From positions 434,001 to 498,000 of the forward strand of contig NZ_CP047898.1 of the NCBI RefSeq assembly GCF_009911795.1: 64,000 nt of DNA. The letters are read 5' to 3'. The position numbers and the translations under genes are program-made. Shown one piece after another: positions 47,126-56,844 of this stretch. The stretch's first letter is position 1, and each line of letters starts with the position of its first letter. The stretch is from Pseudarthrobacter psychrotolerans. GTDB taxonomy: Bacteria > Actinomycetota > Actinomycetes > Actinomycetales > Micrococcaceae. The notes under the pieces are model-generated. The model was given only the letters and a program-made list of their open reading frames with translations, did no database searches and was not told where the DNA came from.

Positions 47126-47815
47126 TTGTTCTATTGGCGGGCTGAAGTGTCTGCCGGCGTGAGTGTGGCGTTCACAGACACCCAGGCCGGCAATCTTGCC
47201 CTGCACGTCGGGGACAATGCCGTTGACGTTCTCCAGCGCCGGGAGGCGCTGGAGAACGCTGCCGGAATGGCCCCTGGTTCCCTCCGGTTCATGGAGCAAG
47301 TCCACGGCACGGCCGTGGAAATGATGGAGCTGGCCACGCCTGCGCCGACCGCCGATGCCATGGTGTCCCGGGGACTGCCGCTTGCAGTGATGGTGGCCGA
47401 CTGCATCCCGGCAGTGCTCGTGGGGCAGGGAGCACACGGCCCGGTCTTCGCCGCCGTACACGCAGGCCGACCGGGGATAGAAAACGGCATTCTCCCGGCA
47501 GCGGTGGAGCGGATGCGCTCAGCCGGGGCGGCAGGCATCCGTGCCTGGCTCGGCCCGTCAATCTGCGGGCGATGCTATGAGGTGCCCGCTGACCTGCGCT
47601 CCCAAGTGGCAGCGCAGGTGCCGGCGACGTGGGCTGCGACGTCCTGGGGCACGCCCGCGCTGGATCTCCCGGCGGGAGCGAAAAGCCAACTTGCAGCTGT
47701 CGGCGTCGTCATTGAATATTCGGGCCCCTGCACGCTCGAGCACAACGAGCTTTTCTCTTACCGCAGGTCCAACACCACTGGGCGCTTCGCGGGACTGGTG
47801 TGGTCGCATGAATGA
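47126..47815 (+). CDS. pgeF: PgeF/YfiH-family (multicopper polyphenol oxidase-like) protein
   Basis: Laccase-domain protein, 229 residues; E. coli YfiH hydrolyses mis-incorporated UDP-MurNAc dipeptides, which suits its place after ftsZ. Conserved metal-site residues are His in MEQVHGTAV, Cys in MVADCIPAVL and His in AAVHAGRPG. TTG start at 47126, 8 bp after ftsZ. Overlaps yggS by 8 bp. Confidence 0.85.
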   Translation: MFYWRAEVSAGVSVAFTDTQAGNLALHVGDNAVDVLQRREALENAAGMAPGSLRFMEQVHGTAVEMMELATPAPTADAMVSRGLPLAVMVADCIPAVLVGQGAHGPVFAAVHAGRPGIENGILPAAVERMRSAGAAGIRAWLGPSICGRCYEVPADLRSQVAAQVPATWAATSWGTPALDLPAGAKSQLAAVGVVIEYSGPCTLEHNELFSYRRSNTTGRFAGLVWSHE

Positions 47816-48548
47816 GGGCATGGTGGAGGACAATCCGGCACGGATGGCTGAGCTCGCGGAACGACTCGCCGGCGTGCAGCGGCGCATTGAAGCCGCCGTC
47901 GAAAACTCAGGCCGGACGGGGCAGCTGCCCACGCTGATTGTGGTCACCAAATTCCATCCGGCCGCGGACATCAGGCGCCTGGCCGCGCTGGGCGTCCGCG
48001 ACGTCGGCGAGAATCGGGATCAGGAAGCGTCCTCGAAGGCGGCCGAACTGGCAGGCCTCGGACTCAACTGGCACTTCGTCGGGCAGCTGCAGAGCAAAAA
48101 AGCGAAATCCGTGGCCACGTATGCGCAGGCAATTCATTCCGTGGACCGGGTGGCCCTGGTGGACAGCCTGGCGCGCGCCATCGTGGCGGAACAGGACCGG
48201 ACGGGCCGGGGAGCCCTGGAATGCTTCATCCAGGTCAGCCTCGATGACGACGCCGGAGCCCACCGCGGCGGTGCAGCTCCGGTGGAGATTCCGCTCCTGG
48301 CCGAACGGCTGGCGGCTGCGGCAGGACTTGAACTGGCAGGCGTTATGGCTGTCGCCCCGTTGGGCGCGAGTCCGGAGGCGGCGTTCGAAAAACTGGCAGC
48401 CATCTCGGCGGACTTGGTAGCCGGGCATCCCGGCGCGACGGCCATCTCGGCGGGCATGAGCCAGGACCTGGAAGCGGCCATCCGTTTCGGAGCGACACAC
48501 CTGCGAATCGGTTCCGATATTCTCGGATCGCGTCCCGCCGTGGGGTAG
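47808..48548 (+). CDS. yggS: PLP-binding homeostasis protein YggS/YBL036C family
   Basis: Alanine racemase N-terminal-fold protein that binds pyridoxal phosphate and controls its homeostasis. The PLP lysine lies in LIVVTKFHPA; NRDQEASSKAAEL, WHFVGQLQSKKAKSV and MSQDLEAAIRFGATHLRIGS are family motifs. 246 residues from ATG 47808; ATG 47820 is an alternative. Part of the conserved ftsZ-pgeF-yggS-sepF series. Confidence 0.92.
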   Translation: MNEGMVEDNPARMAELAERLAGVQRRIEAAVENSGRTGQLPTLIVVTKFHPAADIRRLAALGVRDVGENRDQEASSKAAELAGLGLNWHFVGQLQSKKAKSVATYAQAIHSVDRVALVDSLARAIVAEQDRTGRGALECFIQVSLDDDAGAHRGGAAPVEIPLLAERLAAAAGLELAGVMAVAPLGASPEAAFEKLAAISADLVAGHPGATAISAGMSQDLEAAIRFGATHLRIGSDILGSRPAVG

Positions 48549-48636
48549 CGTCGAAACCATAGGAAGTGAGTGGCGGGGGATTCAAGGCTGTCAAGTCATT
48601 GGGCGGCCCGCCTACGGACACGATTAGGAGTCGACC

Positions 48637-49167
48637 ATGGCCGGCGCTCTGCGCAAGACAATGATCTATCTTGGGCTCGCCGACGGCGATGAACACTACG
48701 AGTCCGAGCACACCACAACACGTAAGGACGAGGACGATTCGATGGAAGTTGACCGCGAGGAACGCCGTGCACCGGCACCTGTCCGCGATGTCAGCCGCGA
48801 GTCATCTCACGCCCCCGAAGAGGAATACCGCGCACCAGTGACCCCCATCAAGCGTGCGGCCTCGAGCCGCGAAGAACCGTCCGGGCTTCGGCAGATCACC
48901 ACGATCCACCCGCGGTCCTACAACGACGCCAAGCTCATCGGTGAGAGTTTCCGGGACGGCATCCCCGTCATCATGAACGTGACCGACATGGGCGAAGCGG
49001 ACGCCAAGCGTCTCGTCGACTTCTCGGCGGGCCTGGTTTTCGGGCTCCGGGGCAGCATCGAACGGGTCACCAACAAGGTATTCCTGTTGTCGCCGTCGTA
49101 CATTGAGGTCATTGGCGATGACAAGAAGGTCAGCGAGACCCAGGCCAGCTTCTTCAATCAAAGTTAG
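48637..49167 (+). CDS. sepF: Z-ring membrane anchor SepF
   Basis: Links FtsZ to the membrane in actinobacteria, which lack FtsA. 176 residues: N-terminal amphipathic segment ([16 protein letters not shown]), acidic linker, and the SepF core ([57 protein letters not shown]). AGGAG lies just before ATG 48637. Confidence 0.95.
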   Translation: MAGALRKTMIYLGLADGDEHYESEHTTTRKDEDDSMEVDREERRAPAPVRDVSRESSHAPEEEYRAPVTPIKRAASSREEPSGLRQITTIHPRSYNDAKLIGESFRDGIPVIMNVTDMGEADAKRLVDFSAGLVFGLRGSIERVTNKVFLLSPSYIEVIGDDKKVSETQASFFNQS

Positions 49168-49182
49168 CCCTGAGCTTATTCC

Positions 49183-49214
49183 AGATGCCAGACAGGTACA
49201 CCTGTCTGGCATCT
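49183..49214 (+). terminator. hairpin after sepF
   Basis: Perfect 15-bp arms AGATGCCAGACAGGT (49183-49197) and ACCTGTCTGGCATCT (49200-49214) with an AC loop. There is no T tract, so it could be an inefficient terminator or a processing hairpin between sepF and yggT. Confidence 0.6.
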
Positions 49215-49287
49215 GTGCTGAAATAGACAAGAAACATTGGCAGGGCACCGCGGTATCCGGAATGGACATGGAGATATGAGTTAAGTC

Positions 49288-49575
49288 ATGGGAATTGTTT
49301 TCGGACTTGTCTATATCGCCCTTTTGCTGTTCTTCGTGGCACTGATCATCCGGCTTGTCTTTGACTGGGTCCAGATGTTTGCCAGGGAATGGCGTCCGCG
49401 TGGTGTTGCCCTCGTGGCGGCCCACACGGTGTACTCGATCACCGATCCGCCGCTCAAGGGGCTCCGGAGGCTGATCCCGCCATTGAGGCTCGGAGGGGTC
49501 ACCTTGGACCTCGGGTTTCTGGTCCTGTTCATCGCCGTCAGCATCGCGATGGCGGTCACCAGGGGATTCGCGTAA
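49288..49575 (+). CDS. YggT-family membrane protein
   Basis: 95 residues with two membrane helices, VFGLVYIALLLFFVALIIRL and LDLGFLVLFIAVSIAMAV, flanking a polar loop containing SITDPPLKGLRRLIPPLRLGG, whose DPPL..LR.IPP pattern marks the YggT family. Regularly found between sepF and divIVA; exact role unknown. A 177-bp spacer with the divIVA promoter follows. Confidence 0.88.
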   Translation: MGIVFGLVYIALLLFFVALIIRLVFDWVQMFAREWRPRGVALVAAHTVYSITDPPLKGLRRLIPPLRLGGVTLDLGFLVLFIAVSIAMAVTRGFA

Positions 49576-49752
49576 TCTTCGACAAGACCTAGCGGCACAG
49601 GCGAAGTTCCTGGAATTGGAACTCCCCGCGTGTCGCGAAGAAATCTCCGGTTTGACACCCAGTGTTGAATTAGAGGAACCAGACAATATTTAGGTACCGT
49701 AGTTTTGACGGCCGGAAGGCCTACTGACTAACTAGACCAATGAGGTGACCAG

Positions 49753-50448
49753 ATGGCTTTGACGCCAGAAGACGTTGTCAACAAGCGCTTTCAGCCGACC
49801 AAGTTCCGCGAAGGCTACGACCAGGATGAAGTTGATGACTTCCTGGACGAGATCGTTGTGGAACTCAGGCGCCTGAACCAGGAGAACGACGAGCTCCGCA
49901 AGAAGCTTGCAGAATCAGGTTCCGGCGTGCCGGCCAGCTCCGCTGCGTCCGCCCCGGTGGTCGAGAAGGTTCCCGCGCCCGTCAAGGCTGAGAAGGTTGA
50001 GTCCCCGGCGAAGGCCGAGGTCGAGGCGAAAGCCCCCGAGGCCGCCAAGAAGAAGGAAGCCGAGCCTGCAGGGCCTGTTGCGGCTGTTCCGGCTGCTGCG
50101 CCCGCCGCATCCGCTGGAAGCACGGTTTCGGCCGAGTCCGCTGCCGGACTGCTCGCCATGGCGCAGCAGATGCACGACCGTCACGTCGCCGACGGTCAGT
50201 CCCAGAAGGACAAGATCATCGCCGAGGCCCAGATCGAGGCCAGCAGCCTGGTCAACGATGCCCAGGAGAAGTCCCGCAAGATCCTCGGTGCCCTTGAGCA
50301 GCAGCGCTCCGTCCTGGAACGCAAGGTCGAGCAGCTTCGCGGCTTCGAACGCGACTACCGTTCACGCCTGAAGGCCTACATCGAAGGCCAGTTGCGCGAC
50401 CTTGACGCCCGCGGTTCCGTGGCGGCGCCTGAGGTCGAAGCGAACTAG
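49753..50448 (+). CDS. divIVA: polar growth scaffold DivIVA/Wag31
   Basis: Coiled-coil protein that marks curved membrane and directs polar wall synthesis. N-terminal MALTPEDVVNKRF, FREGYDQDEVDDFLDEIV is the DivIVA membrane-binding domain with its coiled coil; a long Ala/Pro/Glu/Lys linker separates it from a second coiled coil (about residues 135-215). 231 residues. Ends the dcw region. Confidence 0.94.
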   Translation: MALTPEDVVNKRFQPTKFREGYDQDEVDDFLDEIVVELRRLNQENDELRKKLAESGSGVPASSAASAPVVEKVPAPVKAEKVESPAKAEVEAKAPEAAKKKEAEPAGPVAAVPAAAPAASAGSTVSAESAAGLLAMAQQMHDRHVADGQSQKDKIIAEAQIEASSLVNDAQEKSRKILGALEQQRSVLERKVEQLRGFERDYRSRLKAYIEGQLRDLDARGSVAAPEVEAN

Positions 50449-50539
50449 TCCTTCAAGCACGTATTCTGAGAGCCGGTGGCTGAGGATTCCTCGGCCGCCG
50501 GCTTTTGGGATTAACATCGGTTTCACAAATGAAAGCACC

Positions 50540-51129
50540 ATGACTGACCACCTCGCCGCTGACGCCGCAAACCCTCCTCCTTCATCGTCCCGCCCCCGCG
50601 GGCACTCCTGCTCTCGCTCTTCGCCGGTTTTGCGGCCTTTGCGTACGTCCTGGACCAGCTGACAAAACTGTGGGTGACGTCCTCGATGGTGGAGGGTGAA
50701 CGCATCCAGGCGCTGCCGCCGCTCCTGCACTGGTACTTCATCCGTAATTCCGGCGCCGCATTTTCGATCGGGGAGAACGTCACATGGGTGTTCTCCATCA
50801 TCATGGCCGGCGTCTCCATCGCCATCCTGTTCCAAGTGCGCAAGCTGGGCTCGGCCTGGTGGTCGCTGGCACTGGGCCTTCTCCTGGGCGGGGCCCTGGG
50901 CAACCTGACGGACAGGCTTTTCCGGGAGCCTTCCTTCGGGATGGGGCACGTGGTGGATTTCATCCAGCTGCCCAATTTTGCGATCTTCAACATCGCCGAT
51001 TCCGCGGTGGTCTCAGCAGTGGTCATCATCTGCATCCTGACGTTGCGGGGGATCGCCCTGGATGGCTCACGGCACGTCGCGGTGCCACGGAAAGAGGCGG
51101 CCCAGCCGAAAGACACCGACGATGCCTGA
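50540..51129 (+). CDS. lspA: lipoprotein signal peptidase (frame interrupted by an apparent 1-base deletion near 50593-50602)
   Basis: Membrane aspartyl protease that cleaves prolipoprotein signals. The frame from ATG 50540 ([20 protein letters not shown]) breaks off, while the frame from about 50600 reads [24 protein letters not shown] and on through [24 protein letters not shown] and [20 protein letters not shown], which contain the catalytic Asp residues. One extra base in CCCCC (50593-50597) or GGG (50600-50602) unites them into about 197 residues. Overlaps rluD by 8 bp. Confidence 0.9.
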
Positions 51130-52048
51130 GCGTGTGGTGGTCGCCGACGAATTCGGCGGAACGCGGGCTGACGCCGGGCTCGCCAAGCTGATGGGGATAT
51201 CCCGGTCAATGGCCGCGACCCTCATTGCCGAAGGCAACGTGCTCAGCCGCGGCAAGAAACTCGGTAAGTCCGCGCGGTTGGTTGCCGGCGATGTCCTGGA
51301 AGTGACGGTGCCTGAACGACGGGACCCGCTCGAAGTAGTGGAGGAAGTTGTGGAAGGCCTGAAAATCCTGCTGGACGACGACGAATTTGTCGTGGTGGAT
51401 AAGCCGGTGGGCGTTGCCGCACATCCTTCCCCCGGCTGGGTAGGGCCCACCGTGGTCGGCGGTCTCGCGGGAGCGGGATTCCGCATCTCGACGTCGGGCT
51501 CACCTGAGCGGGTGGGTATCGTGCACCGGCTCGACGTCGGCACGTCCGGGGTGATGGTGGTGGCCAAAACGGAACGCGCCTACACAGCCTTGAAGCGGGC
51601 CTTCAAGGAGCGCACTGTGGAGAAGGTCTACCACGCGGTGGTCCAGGGGCTCCCGGACCCCCTGGAGGGCACCATAGACGCACCAATCGGGCGCCACCCG
51701 GGACACGACTGGCGTTTTGCCGTGATCGAAGACGGCCGGCCGTCGATTACGCACTACGAAGTGCTGGAGGCTTTTGGCAAGGCCACACTTGTGGAGGTGC
51801 ACCTTGAGACAGGGCGAACTCACCAGATCCGTGTCCACTTTTCAGCGTTGCGGCACCCGTGCGCCGGAGATCTGACCTACGGGGCGGATCCCCGGCTCGC
51901 CGCCACCCTGGGCCTGACCCGGCAATGGCTCCATGCCCGGCAGCTCGGCTTCGACCACCCGGCAACGGGGGAGCGCGTGACCGTGACCAGCGAATACCCG
52001 CAGGACCTGGCCTTTGCCCTGGAAGTCCTGGCGTCGGGGGAGGCGTAG
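51122..52048 (+). CDS. rluD: 23S rRNA pseudouridine synthase, RluD family
   Basis: Pseudouridine synthase of the RluA/RluD type, 308 residues. An S4 domain ([20 protein letters not shown]) precedes the catalytic domain with the motif [17 protein letters not shown], whose Asp is the catalytic residue, and [17 protein letters not shown] 51122 overlaps the lspA stop; the frame extends 20 codons further inside lspA. lspA-rluD coupling is common. Confidence 0.93.
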   Translation: MPERVVVADEFGGTRADAGLAKLMGISRSMAATLIAEGNVLSRGKKLGKSARLVAGDVLEVTVPERRDPLEVVEEVVEGLKILLDDDEFVVVDKPVGVAAHPSPGWVGPTVVGGLAGAGFRISTSGSPERVGIVHRLDVGTSGVMVVAKTERAYTALKRAFKERTVEKVYHAVVQGLPDPLEGTIDAPIGRHPGHDWRFAVIEDGRPSITHYEVLEAFGKATLVEVHLETGRTHQIRVHFSALRHPCAGDLTYGADPRLAATLGLTRQWLHARQLGFDHPATGERVTVTSEYPQDLAFALEVLASGEA

Positions 52049-52098
52049 CGGCTGGGTCGCTGGGCCGTTGGCGGTCCGCCAGCGCTTAGAATGGTGCG

Positions 52099-55000
52099 GT
52101 GACTTCCAGCAATGCCTCGTTCGTCCATCTCCATAACCACACCGAATACTCCATGTTGGACGGCGCAGCCCGCCTGGGTGAGCTCTTCAACGAGACTGAA
52201 CGCCTCGGGATGCCGGCCCTGGCCACCACCGACCACGGGTACCTGTTCGGAGCCTTCGATTTCTGGAAACGCGCCACGGACCAGGGGATCAAGCCGATTA
52301 TCGGCGTCGAGGCCTACGTCACCCCCGGCACCGCGCGGACGGACAAAAGCCGTGTGCGCTGGGGCGAGGAACACCAGCGCAAGGACGACATCTCCGGCGG
52401 CGGCTCCTACACCCATATGACGCTGTTGAGCTATAACAACGTCGGCATGCGCAACCTCTTCCGGGCCTCGTCCATTGGCTCGCTGGACGCAGTCTTCGGC
52501 AAATGGCCTCGTTTGGACCGTGAGCTGTTGAACACATACTCCGAAGGCCTGATCGCCACCACTGGCTGCCCTTCAGGCGAAGTGCAAACCCGCCTGCGGC
52601 TGGGCCAGTACCGCGAGGCCATGGAAGCTGCCTCGGAATTCCGTGACATTTTCGGTGCGGAGAACTACTTCTGCGAACTGATGGACCATGGCCTGGACAT
52701 CGAACGCCGGGTCACGGGCGACCTTCTGCGGCTGGCCAAGGATCTTAACCTGCCCCTGGTGGCCACCAACGATCTGCACTACACGCACGAACACGATGCC
52801 AAGGCACACGAGGCCCTGCTTGCCATCCAGTCAGGTTCCACGCTGCTGGAGCCATCGTATGACAACGGCGGCTCTCGCTTCGCGTTCTCCGGCAGCGGCT
52901 ACTACCTCAAGTCTCCGCAGGAGATGCGGGAGTTGTTCAGGGACCACCCGGAGGCTTGCGACAACACACTGCTGATCGCCGAGCGCTGCGATGTCTCGTT
53001 CAACACCGGCGCAAACTACATGCCGCGGTTCCCCTGCCCGCCGGGCGAGGACGAGACATCCTGGCTGGTTAAGGAAGTTGCCACCGGACTGGAATACCGG
53101 TACCCGGGCGGTGTTCCGGATAAAGTCCGCACGCAGGCTGACTACGAGCTCGAAGTCATCACCTCCATGGGGTTCCCGGGATACTTCCTGGTGGTGGCAG
53201 ACTTCATCAACTGGGCAAAGAAAAACGGCATCCGCGTCGGTCCGGGCCGTGGCTCCGGAGCCGGCTCCATGGTGGCGTACGCCATGCGCATCACGGACCT
53301 TGATCCGCTCCTGCATGGCCTGATCTTTGAACGGTTCCTCAACCCGGACCGTGTGTCCATGCCTGACTTCGACGTTGACTTCGATGACCGTCGCCGGTCA
53401 GAGGTCATCGACTATGTGACCCGGAAATACGGCGACGAGCGTGTGGCCATGATTGTCACGTACGGCACCATCAAGACCAAGCAGGCGCTGAAGGACTCCT
53501 CCCGTGTGCTGGGTTACCCGTTCAGCATGGGGGAGCAGCTGACCAAGGCACTCCCGCCGGCTGTGATGGCCAAGGACATTCCGCTCGCCGACATCCAGAA
53601 CAAGGACTCCAAGCGCTACAGCGAGGCCGGTGACTTCCGCCAGCTGATCGCTACGGATCCCGAGGCCGCCAAGGTCTTCGAGACGGCGCTCGGTATCGAA
53701 GGGCTGAAGCGCCAGTGGGGCGTGCACGCCGCCGGCGTCATTATGTCCTCGGACCCCATCATCGACGTCATCCCGGTCATGCGGCGCATCCAGGACGGCC
53801 AGGTGATCACGCAGTTCGACTACCCCACCTGCGAGGGCCTGGGCCTGATCAAGATGGACTTCCTCGGCCTGCGGAACCTGACGATCATTTCCGACGCTTT
53901 GGAGAACATCAAGCTCAACCGCGGCCTGGATCTGGACCTGGACAGCCTGGCCCTTGATGACGTGGCCTCGTACGAACTGCTGGCCCGGGGCGACACCCTG
54001 GGCGTGTTCCAGCTTGATGGCGGCCCCATGCGCTCCCTGCTTAAGCTGATGAAGCCTGACAACTTCGAAGATATCTCGGCCGTGCTGGCGCTTTACCGGC
54101 CCGGCCCAATGGGCGCCAACGCGCACACCGACTACGCGCTGCGCAAGAACGGGATCCAGGAAGTCATCCCGATCCACCCCGAACTCAAGGAACCTCTTGC
54201 TGAAATCCTTGGCGGGACCTACGGCCTGATCGTCTATCAGGAGCAGGTTATGGCCGTGGCGCAGAAACTCGCCGGCTATTCCCTCGGGCAGGCGGACATC
54301 CTGCGGCGCGCCATGGGTAAAAAGAAAAAATCCGAGCTGGACAAGCAGTTCGCAGGTTTCTCCCAGGGCATGCAGGACAACGGCTACTCCATGGCCGCCG
54401 TCAAGACCCTTTGGGACATCCTGCTGCCGTTCTCCGACTACGCATTCAACAAGGCCCACTCCGCCGCCTACGGTGTGATCTCCTACTGGACCGCCTACCT
54501 GAAGGCGCACTTTGCGCCGGAATACATGGCTGCCCTGCTGACGTCGGTCGGTGACGACAAGGACAAATCGGCAATCTACCTCAACGAATGCCGGCGCATG
54601 GGAATCACCGTGCTGCCGCCGGACGTGAACGAATCCGCGCTGAACTTCACCCCGGTAAGTACCGACATCCGCTTCGGCATGGGCGCCATCCGCAACGTGG
54701 GCGTCAACGCCGTCGAAGCCATGGTGGCCGCACGCGAAAAGGAAGGCGCCTACACGTCCTTCAAGGACTACCTCATGAAGGTTCCCGCCGTGGTCTGCAA
54801 CAAGCGGACCATTGAATCCCTGATCAAGGCCGGGGCCTTCGATTCCCTCAACCACCACCGGCGCGCTCTGGCGATGATCCATGAAGAGGCCATCGACTCC
54901 GTCATTACCCTCAAACGAAACGAAGCGATCGGCCAGTTCGATCTCTTCGCCGGTTTCGAGGAGGCCGAATCCGAAGCATCGCTGAGCATCGAGATTCCCG

Positions 55001-55656
55001 ACCTGCCGGAATGGGAGAAGAAGGACAAACTCTCGTTTGAGCGTGACATGCTTGGCCTGTACGTGTCAGACCACCCGCTGCAGGGCCTGGAAGGACTCCT
55101 CAGCCAGCACGCGGACCAGTCCATCACCTCGATCATCGGCGAGGACGGGCCGCACGACGGCGCCATCATCACCATCTCCGGCATGATCACCTCGCTCAGC
55201 CGAAGGATCGCCAAGGCCAGTGGCAACGCCTATGCCCGCGCCGAAATCGAAGACCTCGGCGGTTCGATGGAGGTGATGTTCTTCGGCCAGGTCTACGGCC
55301 CCATCGCGTCGGTCCTTGCCGAGGACCTGATCGTAGTGGTCAAGGGCCGCCTGCAGCGGCGGGACGACGGAGCCGTGGCGCTGAACTGCATGGAACTGTC
55401 CGTGCCGGACCTCAGTGAAGGAACCAACGGCCCCGTGCTCATTTCGATGCCCACCCACAAGGCCACCGAGGCTGTGGTCACCGAACTGGGCGACGTCCTT
55501 CGGAACCATCGGGGGAACTCGGAGGTCCGGCTGCACCTGCAGGGTGACACCCGAACGGAAGTCATGGGGCTGCCCGTCCATCTCAGGGTCAACCCCAGTC
55601 CTTCACTGTTCGGCGATCTGAAGGTGCTCCTGGGCCCAACCTGCCTGGATAACTAG
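52099..55656 (+). CDS. dnaE: DNA polymerase III alpha subunit
   Basis: Replicative polymerase, 1185 residues. N-terminal PHP domain (VHLHNHTEYSMLDG), the nucleotide-site motif RVGPGRGSGAGSMVAYA, catalytic acids in PDFDVDFDDRRR, and the later QLDGGPMRSLL and YQEQVMAVAQKLAGYSLGQAD segments; C-terminal OB fold (ITISGMITSLSRR). GTG 52099 lacks a ribosome-binding site but has TAGAAT at 52087-52092, 6 nt away, predicting a leaderless transcript. Confidence 0.96.
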   Translation: MTSSNASFVHLHNHTEYSMLDGAARLGELFNETERLGMPALATTDHGYLFGAFDFWKRATDQGIKPIIGVEAYVTPGTARTDKSRVRWGEEHQRKDDISGGGSYTHMTLLSYNNVGMRNLFRASSIGSLDAVFGKWPRLDRELLNTYSEGLIATTGCPSGEVQTRLRLGQYREAMEAASEFRDIFGAENYFCELMDHGLDIERRVTGDLLRLAKDLNLPLVATNDLHYTHEHDAKAHEALLAIQSGSTLLEPSYDNGGSRFAFSGSGYYLKSPQEMRELFRDHPEACDNTLLIAERCDVSFNTGANYMPRFPCPPGEDETSWLVKEVATGLEYRYPGGVPDKVRTQADYELEVITSMGFPGYFLVVADFINWAKKNGIRVGPGRGSGAGSMVAYAMRITDLDPLLHGLIFERFLNPDRVSMPDFDVDFDDRRRSEVIDYVTRKYGDERVAMIVTYGTIKTKQALKDSSRVLGYPFSMGEQLTKALPPAVMAKDIPLADIQNKDSKRYSEAGDFRQLIATDPEAAKVFETALGIEGLKRQWGVHAAGVIMSSDPIIDVIPVMRRIQDGQVITQFDYPTCEGLGLIKMDFLGLRNLTIISDALENIKLNRGLDLDLDSLALDDVASYELLARGDTLGVFQLDGGPMRSLLKLMKPDNFEDISAVLALYRPGPMGANAHTDYALRKNGIQEVIPIHPELKEPLAEILGGTYGLIVYQEQVMAVAQKLAGYSLGQADILRRAMGKKKKSELDKQFAGFSQGMQDNGYSMAAVKTLWDILLPFSDYAFNKAHSAAYGVISYWTAYLKAHFAPEYMAALLTSVGDDKDKSAIYLNECRRMGITVLPPDVNESALNFTPVSTDIRFGMGAIRNVGVNAVEAMVAAREKEGAYTSFKDYLMKVPAVVCNKRTIESLIKAGAFDSLNHHRRALAMIHEEAIDSVITLKRNEAIGQFDLFAGFEEAESEASLSIEIPDLPEWEKKDKLSFERDMLGLYVSDHPLQGLEGLLSQHADQSITSIIGEDGPHDGAIITISGMITSLSRRIAKASGNAYARAEIEDLGGSMEVMFFGQVYGPIASVLAEDLIVVVKGRLQRRDDGAVALNCMELSVPDLSEGTNGPVLISMPTHKATEAVVTELGDVLRNHRGNSEVRLHLQGDTRTEVMGLPVHLRVNPSPSLFGDLKVLLGPTCLDN

Positions 55657-55666
55657 GTTCCGGCAG

Positions 55667-56164
55667 TCAGATCTCGTAGTCCAGCGGGACCGGCTGGCCA
55701 TAGCCGCCGGCGTGGTATAGCAGCGGCGAACCGTCGTCGCCCACTTCGCCGTCCACAACTTCGACCACCACCACGGCGTTGTTCTCGAAGGAGAGCCGCA
55801 TCTGGATCTTGCCGATCAGCCAGCCCGCGACGTCTTTGAGGACCGGGACCTCGTGCGGGCCAAGTTCCCAGTGGTCCCCGCCGAACCTGTCCTTGGTACG
55901 CGCGAAACGGTCGGCCAGCGCCTGGTTTTCCAGACCCAGCATGTGGACGCCGAGGTGGGTGGCGTTGGCCACCGCCGGCCAGGAACTTGAACTGCGCGCC
56001 ATGTTGAAGGTGAACCGCGGCGGCTGTGCGGACAATGACGCCACGGACGTGGCGGTAAATCCGTAGGGTTCGCCCTGGTAGTTCACGGTGATGATGGCGA
56101 CCCCGGCCGCATGCCGCCGGAACATTTCCTTGAAGGTGCCCTCGAACGGCGTCTTGTCTGTCAT
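55667..56164 (-). CDS. flavin reductase-like domain protein
   Basis: 165-residue FMN-binding split-barrel protein of the HpaC/flavin reductase family. Typical segments are FRRHAAGVAIITVNYQGEPYGFTATSV, PPRFTFNMARSSSSWPAVANA and RFGGDHWELGPHEVPVLKDVAGWLIGK, cited here only by key words HAAGVAI, GFTATSV, SSSWP. It could supply reduced flavin to an oxygenase; no partner gene is adjacent. Converges on dnaE. Confidence 0.85.
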   Translation of the reverse strand: MTDKTPFEGTFKEMFRRHAAGVAIITVNYQGEPYGFTATSVASLSAQPPRFTFNMARSSSSWPAVANATHLGVHMLGLENQALADRFARTKDRFGGDHWELGPHEVPVLKDVAGWLIGKIQMRLSFENNAVVVVEVVDGEVGDDGSPLLYHAGGYGQPVPLDYEI

Positions 56165-56302
56165 CTTGAACGTGGCTCCCTGAAAAAGCAGGCTGAAATG
56201 GACTCTTCCTTAAGGGTATTAGTCCCCGCCGGACAGGGAGCAATCGCTGGACCCGGCACGTCATCTGATCAGCCACACCCGACATTTGTTAAGGTTTGTT
56301 TC

Positions 56303-56835
56303 ATGAGAGAACACATCAGCCGCCGGTCTTCCCGGCTGCCGTGGAAATGGTTTGCCGCTGCTGCCGCCGGTGGTGTTCCCGTCGGCCTGCTGTGGTGGCT
56401 GCTCGCCCCCGGGGGATGAACCTGATCACCCGCAACCCGGCCTTCGCGGACGGGACAAATCCGGAGGTATGGCTGCTCAGGGACCTCACCCTTGCTGGAC
56501 TGTGTGTCTTCGCAGGGTGCCTGGTGGCCGTCTTCCTGACCGACAAAAGCGGCCGCAATGCGCAGGCTGCCTTTCTCCTGGGTCTGGCCGGCGGAGTGGG
56601 CGGCGCCCTGATCGCGTGGCTGACTGGCGTGCTTGCGGGTCAGTTGTGGGGCGGACCCGCAGATACGTCGGTCAATGCCAGCGTCGCGTTCTCGCTCCGG
56701 TCCCTGCCCGTGCTTATCCTGTGGCCGGCCGCGACTGCCACGTCCGTGTTTGTCCTGAGCCTGATGAACCTGCTCAAGAACGGCCCAGAGGGTCCGGGCA
56801 TGCCGGTAGCCGAAGGCAGCACACCCGGCGAGTAA
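56303..56835 (+). CDS. small multi-pass membrane protein (frame interrupted by an apparent 1-base deletion near 56406-56415)
   Basis: The frame from ATG 56303 gives MREHISRRSSRLPWKWFAAA and a helix ending in GLLWWLLAPGG before TGA 56417. Adding one G to the GGGGG at 56411-56415 joins it to NLITRNPAFADGTNPEVWLL and three more hydrophobic segments (LAGLCVFAGCLVAVFL, LLGLAGGVGGALIAWLTGV, LPVLILWPAATATSVFVL). The joined protein has about 177 residues and four helices. A WWLLAP motif after helix one occurs in several small actinobacterial membrane proteins. No function assigned. Confidence 0.7.
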
Positions 56836-56844
56836 AATGGACCG

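Noticed and set aside
53398..54882. 494-codon minus-strand frame inside dnaE
   Set aside because: His/Val/Gly-rich antisense translation of dnaE with no recognisable domain.
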